Of a stretch of 64,000 nucleotides of DNA, positions 34,891-46,679 are shown piece after piece (positions within the stretch are counted from its first letter, which is position 1; each line of letters begins with the position of its first letter). The stretch comes from Erpobdella octoculata. Lineage: Eukaryota > Annelida > Clitellata > Hirudinida > Erpobdellidae. The position numbers were made by a program, and so were the translations under genes. A model generated the notes under the pieces. It had not been told where the DNA came from and ran no database searches. It was given only the letters and a program-made list of their open reading frames with translations. The DNA lies in assembly GCA_963978895.1 (NCBI GenBank), contig OZ022242.1:23982663-24046662 (forward strand), given 5' to 3'.

Positions 34891-36051
34891 TTGAACATTA
34901 TGTATTCAAATGTAGATTGCATTACTAATAAAATGAGTGAGATAAGATTATTAGTAGATACAGATGACGTAACAAAAGATATCTTAATTTTTACTGAGGT
35001 AAATGCAAAATATTATGTAAATGAATTTATTGAATCCGAATTCTGGATAAACAATTTTAATTTGCATTCATATAATTTTATGAAAAAAGGATTTAGAGGT
35101 ATATTTTGTTATGTTAGATATGATATTAAGTGATAAATTATAAATTTAGGAATAGATTTCAATGAATATATGTGTATTAAAATAGATGAAAATCCTGATA
35201 TTTTTATTCTTATCATCTATAGGAGTCCGAATTCAGGTAGAGAAAATAATAATAATTTATTTTTATTGTTAGAAGCTTTCCAATCTAAAATAGGAGTAAA
35301 ATTAATAATTGGATATTTTAACTTTCCAAACGTTGACTGGAAAAATAATACTTACAAATCAAATTTTAAGTCATCTGAAGATAAACTGATCAACTTTTTA
35401 AATGATAATTTTTTAACTCAACTAATTAAGGAATCTAATTTTTATAAATCAAAAACCATTTACAATATATCCAAATTTGATTTTAACAGTGGAAAATATA
35501 ATTTGATGAACGAATATTTGATTGAGAATCTGTACTGTGATGAGTCGGAAATAAATAACAGTGTTGCAAGTAAAGACTCGGTTAACAATATGTGGCATTA
35601 CTTTTGTCAAGTAATGAATGAAGCTATTAGGAATTATATTCCTGTCATTGATGCTGATAGAATTTTAAGATTTAAGTGCCATAAAAGAAAATTACCTAAA
35701 AATGTGGTTGAGCAATGCAGGACAAAAAATAAACTATGGAAAAAGTTTATCCGAACTAGAGATAATAATATTTTTGCAGAATTTAAAAATATCAGAAACA
35801 AATTAAAGAAATCAATTAATAAAATTAAAGAAGCTGAGACACTGAAATTGGCCAAAAAAATTAAGACCAATCCTAAGGTTTTTTGGCAACATATAAATAA
35901 AAACAGAAACTGTCAAGCTAAGTTAGAATATATGATAAAAACTGATATAAACGGGTCTGCAACAACTATAACTTCTGACGTTGATATGGCAAATTGTTTA
36001 GCTGAATTTTTTAAAAGCGTTTATATAAGCAATGATAGTCTAGAACATTAA
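34891..36051 (+). pseudogene. CR1-like LINE endonuclease and linker, frameshifted
   Basis: The first piece (34891-35133) starts MYSNVDCITNKMSEIRLLV, the CR1 endonuclease N-terminus. A stop and frameshift at 35133-35170 precede FNEYMCIKID, FILIIYRSPNSG and LIIGYFNFPNVDW. The usual GDFN is GYFN, so the catalytic Asp is replaced by Tyr. DFNSGKYNLMNEYLI-type linker follows, and the frame stops at 36051, about 45 bp before the RT frame. Confidence 0.85.
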
Positions 36052-36095
36052 TTAACATTAATCCCACAATTAACAATAATATTATTGTCCACATA

Positions 36096-37652
36096 ATGGA
36101 GGAAGTAATAATAAACAAATACGCGGTCGAAAATATAATTAATAAATTAAATAAATACAAATCTGCAGGACCAGATAATATTTTTTCAAGGGTTCTGATA
36201 GAATGTAAAAATTCTATTTCTAGCTATTTAAGCAATTTATACAACAAATCACTGCAAGCTCAAATGGTCCCTGATGATTGGAAGTATACCATCATTACGC
36301 CAGTTTATAAGAAAGGTGATAAAAATACTGCAAGTAATTATAGGCCAGTCTCTTTAAGTTGTATCTGCTGTAAACTGTTAGAATCATTGATTAAGGATGA
36401 ATTAATATTACATTTTGATAGAAATAAGCTTCTAGATTATAGGCAATACGGCTTTACGAGAGGAAAGTCAACTACAATTCAGTTGTTAAAATTGATGGAT
36501 ATGTGGAGCAGTGCATTAGATAAAGGGGAAACAATAGACGTGGTATATACGGATTTTGAAAAAGCGTTTGATCGTGTATCTCATGCAAAGTTAATTGATA
36601 AACTAGAAAATTATGGCGTCAATGGAGGCTTAATTAATTGGATTAAAGATTATTTAACAAACAGAACAAGTAGTGTTAAGGTTAATAATAGCACATCTAA
36701 TAGATTTAAAGTTACAAGTGGGGTACCTCAAGGTAGTGTTTTAGGGCCATTACTTTACATAATTTATGTCAATGATATGTTCGAAATAGTTAAGAATAAC
36801 TCGGCGGAGCTGTTTATGTACGCTGACGACGCCAAAATATTTAAAACTATAAAAAGCAGTGATGATCGATTGATATTGCAGAGCTGTTTAAATTCATTAG
36901 GAGATTGGAGTAAAAAATGGGAAATTAAGCTAAATGCTGGTAAATGTGATGCGGTGAGATATGGACGCCAATTAGATGATCGTCGGCTATATAATATAGA
37001 AGGAGTGGAACTTAATTTTCTTGACAAAATAAAAGATTTAGGTGTTACATTCCAGAGTTCACTAACATTTGTAGATCACATTTATGAAATAATTAAAAAA
37101 TGTTTATCACTGTTAGGTATAATTTCACGAAATTTTAAAGATTTGACAAAAGATTCTTTTATATTGATTTATAAAGCTTTGGTTAGATCCAGATTGGAGT
37201 ATGCAGTCAGTGTGTGGTCACCATGGAAGAAAAAAAACATAGAAGCCATTGAAAGAGTCCAGAAGAGAGCAACAAAAATGGTCAAGGCATGCAAGGGATT
37301 GAAATATGAAGACAGGTTGAGAATTTTGAAGCTTCCTTGTTTAAAGTACAGAAGACTGAGAGGGGACCTGATTATGCTCTACAATTTTATTCAAGACAAA
37401 GAAGGACGTTTGTGTTTTCCTAATATAAAGATATCAGAAGAAAGAAGAACAAGAGGTCACAAGTTCAAACTGGAAACACAAAGATTCAACGGCAACTGCA
37501 GAAAATATTACTTCTTGACCAGATCGACTGAAATTTGGAACAACCTCCCTTCGAAAATCATAGAAGCAGAACAAGTTAATGAATTTAAAAGATTAATCGA
37601 CTGTCATTTCGAAATAAGCGACATTATGTACAACTATAAAAAGGATTTTTAA
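36096..37652 (+). pseudogene. CR1-like LINE reverse transcriptase, frame intact
   Basis: The 518 residues include [46 protein letters not shown] (motif A), [20 protein letters not shown] (motif B), [14 protein letters not shown] (motif C), GDWSKKWEIKLNAGKCDAVR, then the C-terminal region YKALVRSRLEYAVSVWSPW and RSTEIWNNLPSKIIEAE. RT motifs and C-terminus are complete. The element is nonetheless inactive because the upstream endonuclease is frameshifted and carries GYFN. Confidence 0.9.
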
Positions 37653-37777
37653 TAATGTATACATTTATTTATAGAACATATATATGAACAATATTTTATA
37701 TAATTCTAGATATGGGCATAGAGACATAGTTTGCGCCCATCATTTCCTTTGTGTTTATGTTTATGTTTAATACTAAG

Positions 37778-38300
37778 ATGGCAGATAATTCAGGCAGTGG
37801 TGGTCGAATGCAGGCCATATTAGATGGCGAATTCTTCAAAATTGTTAGCCGAGACGGGGATAAAGTTGTGGCCAAGTGCATGAAATGCGCTTCAAATAAA
37901 ACATTCAGGTTTAATATCTGCAACAACAAAATTATTGGCTTACTTGAAACGTGTCCATCCTTGTTTGATGAAAAAATTTGATAGTCACAAGATTGAATTT
38001 TTCCTAAAACAGATGTGGTGATAGATTCCCATTCAAAGCAACATGATGAAGAAGACGATTTTTTCTCTTTTGAATCAGCTACATCCGTGACAGTCAACAA
38101 TTCAGAGGCCACAGCATTTTTGGAAAACATGTGTTTTAAACATGTCTAAGCGGTACAACACTGTCATCCCATCTTCGGCTCCAGTGGAACGCCTGTTCAG
38201 CACCGGGGGGAAAATAATGACCCCTCACCGCAATCGTTTGACTGATGAAACTTTTGAACAATTACTAATTTTAAAAGCAAATTCTCATTTTAAAAGTTGA
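37778..38300 (+). pseudogene. hAT transposase remnant (copy 2): BED-like N-terminus and C-terminal dimerisation region
   Basis: From ATG 37778 the frame reads MADNSGSGGRMQAILDGEFF, KCMKCASNKTFRFN, and stops at 37981. A separate frame gives [40 protein letters not shown] and a stop near 38299, an undamaged hAT C-terminus. The catalytic core is deleted, as in copy 1, so both copies descend from one internally deleted progenitor. Confidence 0.8.
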
Positions 38301-38576
38301 ATCTATTAATCTGTTTATTTCATTGTAATAAAAGATTTACCCTGTTGACTTGTTTTTGTTAAAAAGTGCTTGAGATGCGTGTTGATGATAATGATGTATC
38401 AGCATCAAGTGTTATAAAACGTATTTTAGTATTTTGCAGTAAAATACTTTAATGCATTTTGTATTTTATATTTGAAATATTTTCAAAAAAAACTTGTGGT
38501 ATTTTGTACTTGAAATACTTTCAACAAAGTATTTGTATTTTGTATTTAAATTACATTTGGACAGTATTTTACCCAA

Positions 38577-38580
<4 letters not shown>

Positions 38581-38644
<64 letters not shown>
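38581..38644. repeat. (TA)n array
   Basis: A TA run between the hAT right end and an LTR end. Confidence 0.95.
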
Positions 38645-38648
<4 letters not shown>

Positions 38649-38830
38649 ACGATATCACCAAATCGTATACCGGGCTCAATAGAATGGTTTTGCAGTTTAT
38701 TGGAAAATAATAAATGAAGCTTTGTTAAGGCTATTTATACCTTCTAATCTATTAATAATGTCTATGATGATTGTTTTAAATCCTTTAACGTTTATCAATG
38801 GGAAACTGATCATAAAATCAGAGATTTTAC
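38645..38830 (-). repeat. 3' LTR of the SAP-Gag element
   Basis: It pairs with 46497-46683; each is TG...CA. Differences include ATAATAAATG versus ATATTAAATG and ATGATGATTG versus ATAATGATTG. Confidence 0.85.
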
Positions 38831-38923
38831 ATGATTACCCCGTTCTTAATTCTGTTCGTCCCGAACAGCATTGTCGCTTTTGTGAAATGCGACTCGGCCA
38901 CGAACACCAAAATACCTTGATCT

Positions 38924-39440
38924 TTACTCATGGCTTTGACCGCAAACAACATGGTCAAGTCTCTTGACCGTTTGACGCAGTTTCTTACAGTCCTTCTTTG
39001 GCTCATCAACAGAGTCTTTTTTTGGATCATCGTCGCCATTTCTGCACGGTTCATCACAGCCTTTTTTGCATGCCTCGTCCTGAACATCTTTGCACGGTTT
39101 ATCAGAACTGTCTGCTTTTTCTTCTTCCTTCACATCTTTTAGATATTTCTCAAGAAACTCTTCAAAAGGTTTTTCGAAAACACGTTCCATAAATCTAATA
39201 AATTCCTTCATCAAACGGTTAATTGATTTTAAAATGACTCTTAGTCAATCTGATCTAGAATCCTCTGTGGATTCATCTGACCCTGAATATTAGGTGCCGT
39301 TGTCTGTTATGGAGGCTTCCATTTCAGAACCGTCGCTGTATGGGTAAAAGCCATCGCTGTTATTGCCTTTATTATAATCATTGTGACGAGATTCTGCTCG
39401 GGTATTGATGCCTGCGACGAAACAACTGATTCGAGACTAA
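38924..39440 (-). pseudogene. Acidic Gag-like C-terminal region of the LTR element
   Basis: The open part 39214-38924 reads MMKEFIRFMERVFEKPFEEF, LEKYLKDVKEEEK, then Cys-Lys-Asp repeats (DKPCKDVQDEAC, CDEPCRNGDDDP). The KDVQDE-C-DGDDEP repeat recurs in the 45751-46194 part, showing both belong to one element. Upstream acidic sequence (YPYSDGSEMEASITDNGT) is interrupted by stops. Confidence 0.55.
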
Positions 39441-39832
39441 CAAGGTTTAAAATTTTATTAAGACAACACAAACGACGGACAGAGCTTCACCTCTCAAAAT
39501 CGCAAGAAGCAAGAGAACTTAAATTTCATTTTTTTATGATAGTTTAATGTCCTTATAAATAGTATTTTTAGACATGGGGAATGGGAGGGAAAGGTAGGGG
39601 TGGGGAGGAAAAAAAAGGAAATAAGAAAAAGGAAATAAGAAGAGCCATAAATATGCTAAATAATAACACTTCAGGAAGAGGAAAAATTCAGTAGAATATG
39701 AATCTAAAATATTCTTTTTCTTTCTTTTTCCTCTTCCTACTATAACCGTTCCTGGATTGCCGTCCTGCTGTCATCCTCAATCCCGGATTAAGCTGGATGG
39801 CCGGTCGTTGATCACAGCGCGATGTTGTGATC

Positions 39833-40567
39833 CTAGATCCAGGCGTAGATGACGTCCTGGCATCGTGGAGACTTTAAGACGACTGGCAGGGTTGGTTCTT
39901 GCTTGAACCGTCTGCAGATTCTTCTCATCTTGGCTTTAGGATGACCTGTTGCCCTGCAGTTGAGCACCCAGTGTTCAACAGTTTCCGGACTCCTGCAAGT
40001 TTCGCACAAACCCGTATCATGCAAGTCCAAAATTTTTAAATAATGGTTCAGTCGACATTTACCTAGACGGAGTATAGTAATGGCAACTTCCTTACACCGG
40101 GGCGTTGTGGCGAACTTGATTTTTTGAGAGACTTTCGACTCAATAGACCAGTAGTGGCGGCTATGAGATTCCTCATCCCATCTCTTTTGACACTCACGCA
40201 TTATCTCTTTCCTGATGGCCCTCTTGAAGTCTACTAGTTCTCTCTCGATCACAAGTTCGACTTCTGCATGCTTGATCGCACTTTTAGCAAGTCGGTCAGC
40301 AGCTTCGTTACCAGTAATGCCCACGTGACTGGGAACCCAGATCACCGTTACTTTTCTACCTTCACGTATAATCGATTCGATTAACGCTAGGGTTGAAGCA
40401 ACTAATGGGGACTTGTTAGCGTTAGCGCTGTTTTTAAGAGCAAGTACAGAACTGTACGAGTCCGTGAACAGCGCCAATTTGGCTGGACCATCAGGTCTGG
40501 CCATCCAATCGATTCCTTTTTTGATTGCTGTCAGTTCGGCTGTAAAGATCGAGACATCGTCCGTCAC
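39833..40567 (-). pseudogene. I-like LINE RNase H and C-terminal zinc knuckle
   Basis: IFTAELTAIKKGIDW (catalytic Glu), ALFTDSYSSVLAL (Asp) and VPSHVGITGNEAADRLAK (His and Asp) are the RNase HI motifs. Downstream CRLNHYL ... CETCRSPETVEHWVLNC is the CCHC-type knuckle that follows RNase H in I-type LINEs. This part is undamaged for 244 residues. Confidence 0.88.
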
Positions 40568-40820
40568 TCTAAGGCTGAACCGACAGCTAGATCTCGGGAC
40601 AAACCCACCAACTGCGACTCTGCTTCCAATCTTGGAGGCATTGGTTTACATCCGGGTGTGATCCCGGTATGTATCCAGAAGTTCCAGCACTCTTGGTAAG
40701 AGCGATGGATCTTCTTTGGCTAACCCTACAAGCCCTTCGTCAAAATGAGGTGGGTTGTATTTTACGGTGGCTTCGCAGGAGTTGACAGCTCCTTTGGTTT
40801 CATTCTTGCAACCATTTCGT

Positions 40821-41258
40821 TTAGTACCGACACCCGTTTGGCCATTGGTGCTTTAGAAACTTTTTGCTTTCTCCTGAAGCAGTATCGATGGAAAAATAGT
40901 TTCCATTTTGTGTCTGCTGTTTCCCGACTGGCTCAAAAATCTCCCGCGCCGGGTGGTTTGGGATGATTTTTGTTTTGGTTGCAAAGTTGGCTATCAGCAT
41001 TTTGCGCCTCAGGTCTAAGGGTGGATCACCACACTCGACCTGTAGAGCGGCCAGCCCTGTGCAAGTCATCGACCCCCACGCCGTTCTTAGGGCAGCGTGC
41101 TGTAGCTTGTCAAGTCTACCTTTGCAGGTAGACGAGGCACTATCAAATGCTTCGCAACCGTACTCTATTACCGACCGAATCGAGCATCGGTAGTAGAGCA
41201 TTAGGGTCTGCTTATTGCAGCCCCACGTTAAACTAGTTAATAGCCTCATCACGTTCAA
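40821..41258 (-). pseudogene. I-like LINE region between RT and RNase H
   Basis: LTWGCNKQTLMLYYRCSIRS, VIEYGCEAFDSAS and LDKLQHAALRTAWG are the conserved RT thumb/connection sequences. The frame is broken from the RT above (about 41260-41460) and from RNase H below. Confidence 0.8.
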
Positions 41259-41459
41259 TCGTTGTTTGCACCGTTTGACTATTAAGTCAATGTGACGACC
41301 CCAGTTCAGTTTACTGTCGAATATTACTCCGAGAAAACGAACTGATGTACTCCAATCCAGGGCGTAGCCACCTATATGGATTTTCGAAGAGTTCTGACGG
41401 AACTTTTGAGACTGGGTGAAACAGACCGCTACAGATATTTTTGCTGATAGCTTGAATCC

Positions 41460-42012
41460 TCACTTTGCAAAGACGTTTTGAACCTGGTTCATCCGTTCTT
41501 GAAGGTGGTGCTGCATATCGTGGGAGTTTTTACCGGTAACCCACACCGCAACATCGTCAGCAAAAACAGACGTTCGTAGCCCATGGACCTCTCTGCTTGG
41601 TAGGTCATGTAGCATTATTAAAAACAGGAGTGGACTAAGACCTGAGCCCTGAGCCCTGGGGAGTGCTATTTGATATCTGAACAGGATCAGACAGCGTGTT
41701 ACCAACTCTCACCCTGGCTACTCGGTTACTTAAAAACGCCTTGATCCATTTCAGCATTCGCCCGTGTATGCCTAAGGTAGAAATTTTCCATAGCAATCCA
41801 TTTCTCCACACAAGGTCAAAAGCTTTCTCAAGGTCGAGAAAAACCGCCAGTGTGCCACCTCCTTTCCACATCGATTGCTTCACGTCGTTCTGGAGTCTTA
41901 GGATGTGGTCTGTGCATCCTCGTCCTTTTCGAAACCCGGATTGCTCACGGTTAATCAGGTTGGATACCTCTAGGTAGTGCCTAAGGCGATTTGCTATGAT
42001 TCGTTCTGCCAA
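41460..42012 (-). pseudogene. I-like LINE RT palm, frameshifted by a 7 bp duplication
   Basis: 42012-41660 encodes EQSGFRKGRGCTDHILRLQN, FLDLEKAFDLVWRNGLL (motif A) and NSTPQGSGL (motif B). A tandem 7 bp duplication at 41643-41656 shifts the frame. 41650-41460 continues GSGLSPLLFLIMLHDLPS and VFADDVAVWV (motif C, FADD). Confidence 0.87.
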
Positions 42013-42042
42013 TTTGCACAGAAACGATGTTAAAAAAATTGG

Positions 42043-42792
42043 TCAGTAGGATCCGGGCTTGAGTATAGGAACGACCGTAGATTCTCTCCACATGTCTGGT
42101 ACCTCTCCTTTTGCCCACGAAATGTTGATAAACTCCAGTAGTTTATTCAACTCACTACTACCGATTTCCTTCAACATTTTGTAGCAAATACCGTCTGGCC
42201 CCGGGCTTTTGCCTTTTGAACACTTAAGCAAAGCCTCCTCTAACTCTTTCCGTGTGATGTCGGCATTCAAACCATGCACGTCATCATTTTCCAGCACACT
42301 AGCCTGGAGAGCATAATGGATTCTCTCTTTATCCGCGGCTTTAAGGTCTACAAACTCGGGCAACAGATTTGCGTCGGAAGCATTCCAGCTGATTGTCTGT
42401 GCAATCATATCGGCTTTGCCTTTATCGGTAAAAACGGTTTCTCTGTCATTTTTCAACGCCGGAACGCTGAATCTAGACTGAGTACCGTTAATACTTTTAA
42501 CTGCCTTCCACATATCTCCCAACTTGGAGTGTGAGTTCAGACTGGAGCAGAACCTACGCCAGTGGTTTATTTTCGCATCTCTCACTGCGGCCTGTGCCTC
42601 TTTTTTCAACCGTCTGTAGGCCTCGAGTTTATCTTGCGAATACCCACGTTGAAGGGCGTTGCACGCACGATTTCGAGCCTTTATGACCGCAGCGATCGCT
42701 TCATTCCACCACGGTACAGGTTGCAAGCCTTCTCTCCCACGCCGTTTCAGCGGGATAGATATGGAAACTACCTCATGTAGCGTTTCCAACAT
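42043..42792 (-). pseudogene. I-like LINE linker and RT fingers
   Basis: PVPWWNEAIAAVIKARNRA is the hallmark of the endonuclease-RT linker. The RT start follows with KCSKGKSPGPDGICYKMLK and WRESTVVPILKPGS, where a stop breaks it 40 bp before the palm. Confidence 0.87.
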
Positions 42793-42912
42793 TGCCTTCC
42801 TGGCATCCTGGCACCTAGCAAATGGTGGGAGTTTTTCCAGGGCAATTCTGGTGCCACGCCGGTACTCGTCCCAGTTTGCTTTTTCAAGATTCCACGACTC
42901 TCTAGTGACCCT

Positions 42913-43571
42913 TTACCGATAAGCTCTACCGTCGAACTTGATAACAATCGGGAAATGATCACTCCCAAAGGACTCCCCTAGGATCGACCACGAAGCTCTT
43001 TTGGACAAACCAGATGAACACATAGATAGATCGATGGGCGTTGTCTGTCCACGTGGAGTCATGTGGGTGCCAACTCCATGATTTAGACCAACTAAGCCAT
43101 ATCGATCCATCAGTTCCTCGATAAGTTGTCCTTTCTTATCGGAACGCTTTGTGCCAAATACGACCGAGTAAGCATTAAAATCTCCCAGAATGATTGAGTT
43201 TGGGTGATCGAATGATTTGTATAATGAGTCGCGTAGTGAATCGATGTAACTGAAGGTTGACTGTAAACGTTGATGATGCTTGTTTGGATAGTTACCCTCA
43301 ATGATTCTGGCGAATGACTGATGATATCGCTAACATACGAGATACCACACCGGATGAGCGTCGCTACTCCCCCACCCGGCGTAGATATACGATCTAGTCG
43401 AGCGATGTTATAGCCTGGGAAATTTAATCTTACTTTGTCCGTCAGCCAAGTTTCTTGTAGGACGAGTAGGTCTGGCAGTTCGGTGGTCTCCGCGAAGTAG
43501 GCTTTGAGTTCATCCAGCTTTCCTCTCAGATTTTGGCAGTTCCACTGTAGAATCAGCAGGTTGTCTCCCAT
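42913..43571 (-). pseudogene. I-like LINE AP-endonuclease, frameshifted
   Basis: 43571-43110 begins MGDNLLILQWNCQNLRGKLD (ORF2 start), LLVLQETWL (catalytic Glu) and ISTPGGGVATLIR. After a frameshift near 43270 the conserved GDFN region lies in another frame, and 43110-42913 has QTTPIDLSM and FGSDHFPIVIKF (SDH). Confidence 0.85.
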
Positions 43572-43624
43572 TGTTGGTTTGGAGAAACTGTTGAGTGTGA
43601 ACCTGAAACGACTAGTTGAACTAG

Positions 43625-44969
43625 TTAAACTTTAACTGGAACGGTCTCAGAAAGTGCATCTGAGTATCTTTCCATGAAAAGCTCAGGAGCGACTTGCAGT
43701 GCACTAATGCAACTTGCCATGTTACCCCCACAGTTATTAATCAATTCTATTGTAAACTTAACAATACAGTTAATCAAAACAATAAACTTGGTTTTTTCGG
43801 TAGGGGTAGGCATAGTCTTTCCTTCCGTTGATGGGACATCTGTCACGTCACCGGTAGCCTTGCTCACGACCGACTTGGTTTCCATGGTCCTGCCCTTGCG
43901 GGGTTGGGCGTAGGAGTCGGTGTTGGTTTCTCCACAAAAGGCGTCGCCTCCGGTCTTTTCACAGCTGGGTTCGTGGAGGTGGAAGCTTTCTTTTCCTTTG
44001 CTACCATCTTCACCGCAGCAGCGTACGTGACTGCTTTTTCCGCAACCGTCTTGTTTACGGCTGCTGAAAAAACAAACTTGGGGCATTTTTTATCACCTGT
44101 ATTGTGATTAAATTTGCCGCAAGTGGCGCAGGTACGGGTTCGATCCTTGCGCTCCTTCTCCTCCTCCGGACAGGCGTTCCAGTTGTGTTCTTTCGCACAG
44201 ATCGAACACTTGACTGCATTTCTGCAGTCCTGGGCCCGGTGTCCATAGGCCTGGCAGCGAAAGCAGCGCATAGGTTGGGACACATAAGGCCTGGTTCGAA
44301 ACGAGTGATACGCTAACTTCACTCGCTCCGGTGCTTTCCCGTGCGGGAAAGTAAGGACTACCGCCGTTGTCGGGGTGTTGACTCCATCGACCCTTTTAGA
44401 GATACGTTGCGCCGAAACGCACATCGTCTCTCGTTGGAGGGTCTCCATTTCAATGGTCGGAGATACTCCCACTATGACAACTTTGGTCATTTTCGCTATC
44501 TTTTTAACGGCCTTCATTCGGTAATCGGCAACTTTAGAGAGACCAAAGAACGTCTCTCTTTCAGCGGCCGACATTACGTCAACGATCGGGCGTTGCCTAT
44601 TCGCTGTTATGCTAACTTTACGCGCAAAAACAGCGTATCAAAGAATGATTGAACCCGAAAAGGATCCACTAACCTCTGAGCTTTAATGAACCGAAGCTCG
44701 ACTTTCTCCTTCTTCTCGGAGATACCAACGGTAGCAGGTGAGGAAGCCTCGTTTCTTCTCTTTGCTGCCGGACTTGGTAGCACGTCAGATCCGCTTGGCT
44801 TTCCTTTCGACTGTCCTTTGTTGAGTCTCTTCCCTCCTGGTTGGAAGCCTGACTCCTCCTGGGACTCTTTCTCTTCTACAGTCTCAAACCCAGTAGTATT
44901 TAAAAATACTCCACTGGGCCCCGCCTCTCTAACTTCGTCGTTCACAAAAGTGATAATACCACTGTTCAT
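43625..44969 (-). pseudogene. I-like LINE ORF1 (Gag-like nucleic-acid binding protein)
   Basis: It is found in three overlapping frames. 44969-44607 is the basic N-terminal part. 44574-43864 holds the conserved core (VVIVGVSPTIEMETLQRE) and three zinc knuckles: CFRCQAYGHRAQDC, CSICAKEHNWNAC and CATCGKFNHNTGDKKC. 44086-43625 is the Lys/Thr/Pro-rich C-terminus ending SETVPVKV. Two frameshifts inactivate it. ORF1 proteins of I-type LINEs coat the RNA. Confidence 0.85.
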
Positions 44970-45080
44970 CGTGCTCGAGATCTCGTGATGCCTTGAACTT
45001 AAATTCCAATCGCAAATTTCCTTATATAGCCTTGCACACGTGTCAATTTTAATTTATAAAAACTACCAATCCGAATACAG

Positions 45081-45298
45081 CCTTAATTCCACGTGACCGT
45101 TTGACTAACCCCACGTGACCGTTTGACTAGCCCCACGTGACCGTTTGACACACAAAAGTTTACAAAGGCAATATACATCAAAATCACCGCCTTAATTCCA
45201 CGTGACCGTTTGACTAACCCCACGTGACCGTTTGACTAGCCCCACGTGACCGTTTGACACACAAAAGTTTACAAAGGCAATATACATCAAAATCACCG
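45081..45298 (-). promoter_or_regulatory. Tandem 109 bp repeats with CACGTG boxes upstream of LINE ORF1
   Basis: Two copies of a 109 bp unit (45081 and 45190), each with three CCACGTGACCGTTTGAC motifs spaced 21 bp apart. CACGTG is the palindromic E-box. Position just 5' of ORF1 suggests an internal promoter or monomer array; that role is inferred. Confidence 0.6.
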
Positions 45299-45750
45299 CA
45301 ACGAAGTAATAATATTAAACTAAACTCCTTTTCCAAACAGATAATTCGTTTTGTAATTTGATATACTAAAAAGTTTTACATTAGCAACGATAGAAATGGC
45401 TAGAAACGACAATTACTTAACGAGCCAATCACATCGCAGAACGAAAGCGCTTACGTCAGCACTCAACAAATTTACAAGAAAGTGTGCTTAAAATAAGTTA
45501 CATTTCACGCTTCAACTTATTTAATACTCATCCGAAATCGATAATATTAGGTATAAATAAAGGACTACACAATATCTATATAACGTACTAAAAATTATTA
45601 TCGAAAACTTAATAGGAAAGACGCTAGAATTCGAAGCACACCGAAAAACGAGCAAGTTTGATTAATAAGCGAACCGACGCTACCCGTCTAGTCGGCGTTT
45701 TTCATCGCGCTCTCCGCCTAGTCCGCGCAATAAAGTTATTCATTACAAAA

Positions 45751-46471
45751 TTACAATCGACGATGAAGACAACCGTGACAATCATCATCGTCACTTTCAT
45801 CCTCGTCGTTTTGCATTTCGTTTTCAACATTTTTTTCATCTTCTTTAAATTTGTTGTCGACGTCCAAACCGACTGTATCATTGTCACCATCTTTGCCAGG
45901 CTCGTCATCACCATCTTTGCATGGTTCATCTTGAACATCTTTGCAAGGTTCCTTATCATGACCGTCTTTGACAGGCTCATCATCATGACCCACCTGACCT
46001 GTGCAGTCTGTACGGCCGTCATCCGTCACATGCTCTGAAACACAACTGGTGGACTCCAGAGCAACCCACATCATTTTTTCACCAGCAACACGCTGGTCCA
46101 GAACCGTGTCCACCACTGCTTCAGCCATTCCTGCGACCAAACTCTCAACAGTTGTACCGGCTGCTGCTACTTTGTTTTCGTGGCCAAGAATCATTCATTC
46201 TCCTGTCTTCTCCTGCGCTGCCATGTTTTCTCTCGCTTGTTGTCTTTCTTCCTCCAGCAATTTCTTTTTTTATTTTTCTCCGATTAACGATAGCTTCCTC
46301 GTCAATATCGAATAAATATTCATTGTCGTCAGGCCCATAGCCTTCATTCACTAACGCGGCTAAGAGGCGTTCCATAAGTTCGTCCTTTTTACCTGTATCG
46401 CTCAGGCCACGTTTCTCCAGCTCGTTTTTCATTTCACTCGCCCAAAGCTCATCCAATGATTTCAAAACCAT
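45751..46471 (-). pseudogene. SAP-domain Gag of the small LTR element
   Basis: The ATG at 46471 lies 26 bp after the 5' LTR. MVLKSLDELWASEMKNELEK then RGLSDTGKKDELMERLLAAL is a SAP domain (putative DNA/chromatin-binding helix pair) as found at the start of Gag in some Gypsy elements. The first frame stops at 46145. An overlapping frame (46194-45751) continues with VVDTVLDQRVAGEKMMW and an acidic repeat (DEPCKDGDDEPGKDGDND), ending at the LINE insertion region. No protease or RT is present. Confidence 0.7.
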
Positions 46472-46496
46472 TCTTGTATCCCAATTCTGACACCAA

Positions 46497-46679
46497 TGTT
46501 ACAATATCGCCAAATCGTATACCGGGCTCAATAGAATGGTTTTGCAGTTTATTGGAAAATATTAAATGAAGCTTTGTTAAGGCTATTTATACCTTCTAAT
46601 CTATTAATAATGTCTATAATGATTGTTCTAAATCTTTTAACGTTTATCAATGGGAAACTGATAGTAAAATCATCGATTT

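Larger units (their letters stand above)
34808..37765 (+). mobile_element. CR1-like LINE inserted in hAT copy 2, 9 bp target duplication
   Basis: TTTAATACT is present at 34799-34807 and 37766-37774. The 3' end is GTGTTTATGTTTATG, short tandem units. It is 5'-truncated upstream of the endonuclease start, as no ORF1 is present. It is related to the LINE at 29345-31106. Confidence 0.9.
34433..38580 (+). mobile_element. hAT element copy 2, split by a LINE
   Basis: TIR CAGTGTTGGGTAAT at the left; the right end CCCAACACT has lost its last G and abuts (TA)n. Without the LINE (34808-37765) its parts total about 1.18 kb, the same as copy 1. Copy 1 supplies the uninterrupted sequence (TTTTTTAATACTAAAATGGC), which proves the insertion. 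Confidence 0.88.
39440..45735 (-). mobile_element. I-like LINE with two ORFs and RNase H
   Basis: The order on the minus strand is 5' region with tandem CACGTG repeats, ORF1 with CCHC knuckles, then endonuclease, RT, RNase H and a C-terminal zinc knuckle. An RNase H after the RT places it in the I group (I/Nimb/LOA-type). At least six frameshifts or stops are present. Ends are approximate; it separates the two halves of the SAP-Gag element. Confidence 0.82.

Noticed and set aside
38722..38967. 81-codon ORF through the LTR (also 46574-46774)
   Set aside because: It covers the LTR and flanking sequence in the wrong orientation and shows no domain.
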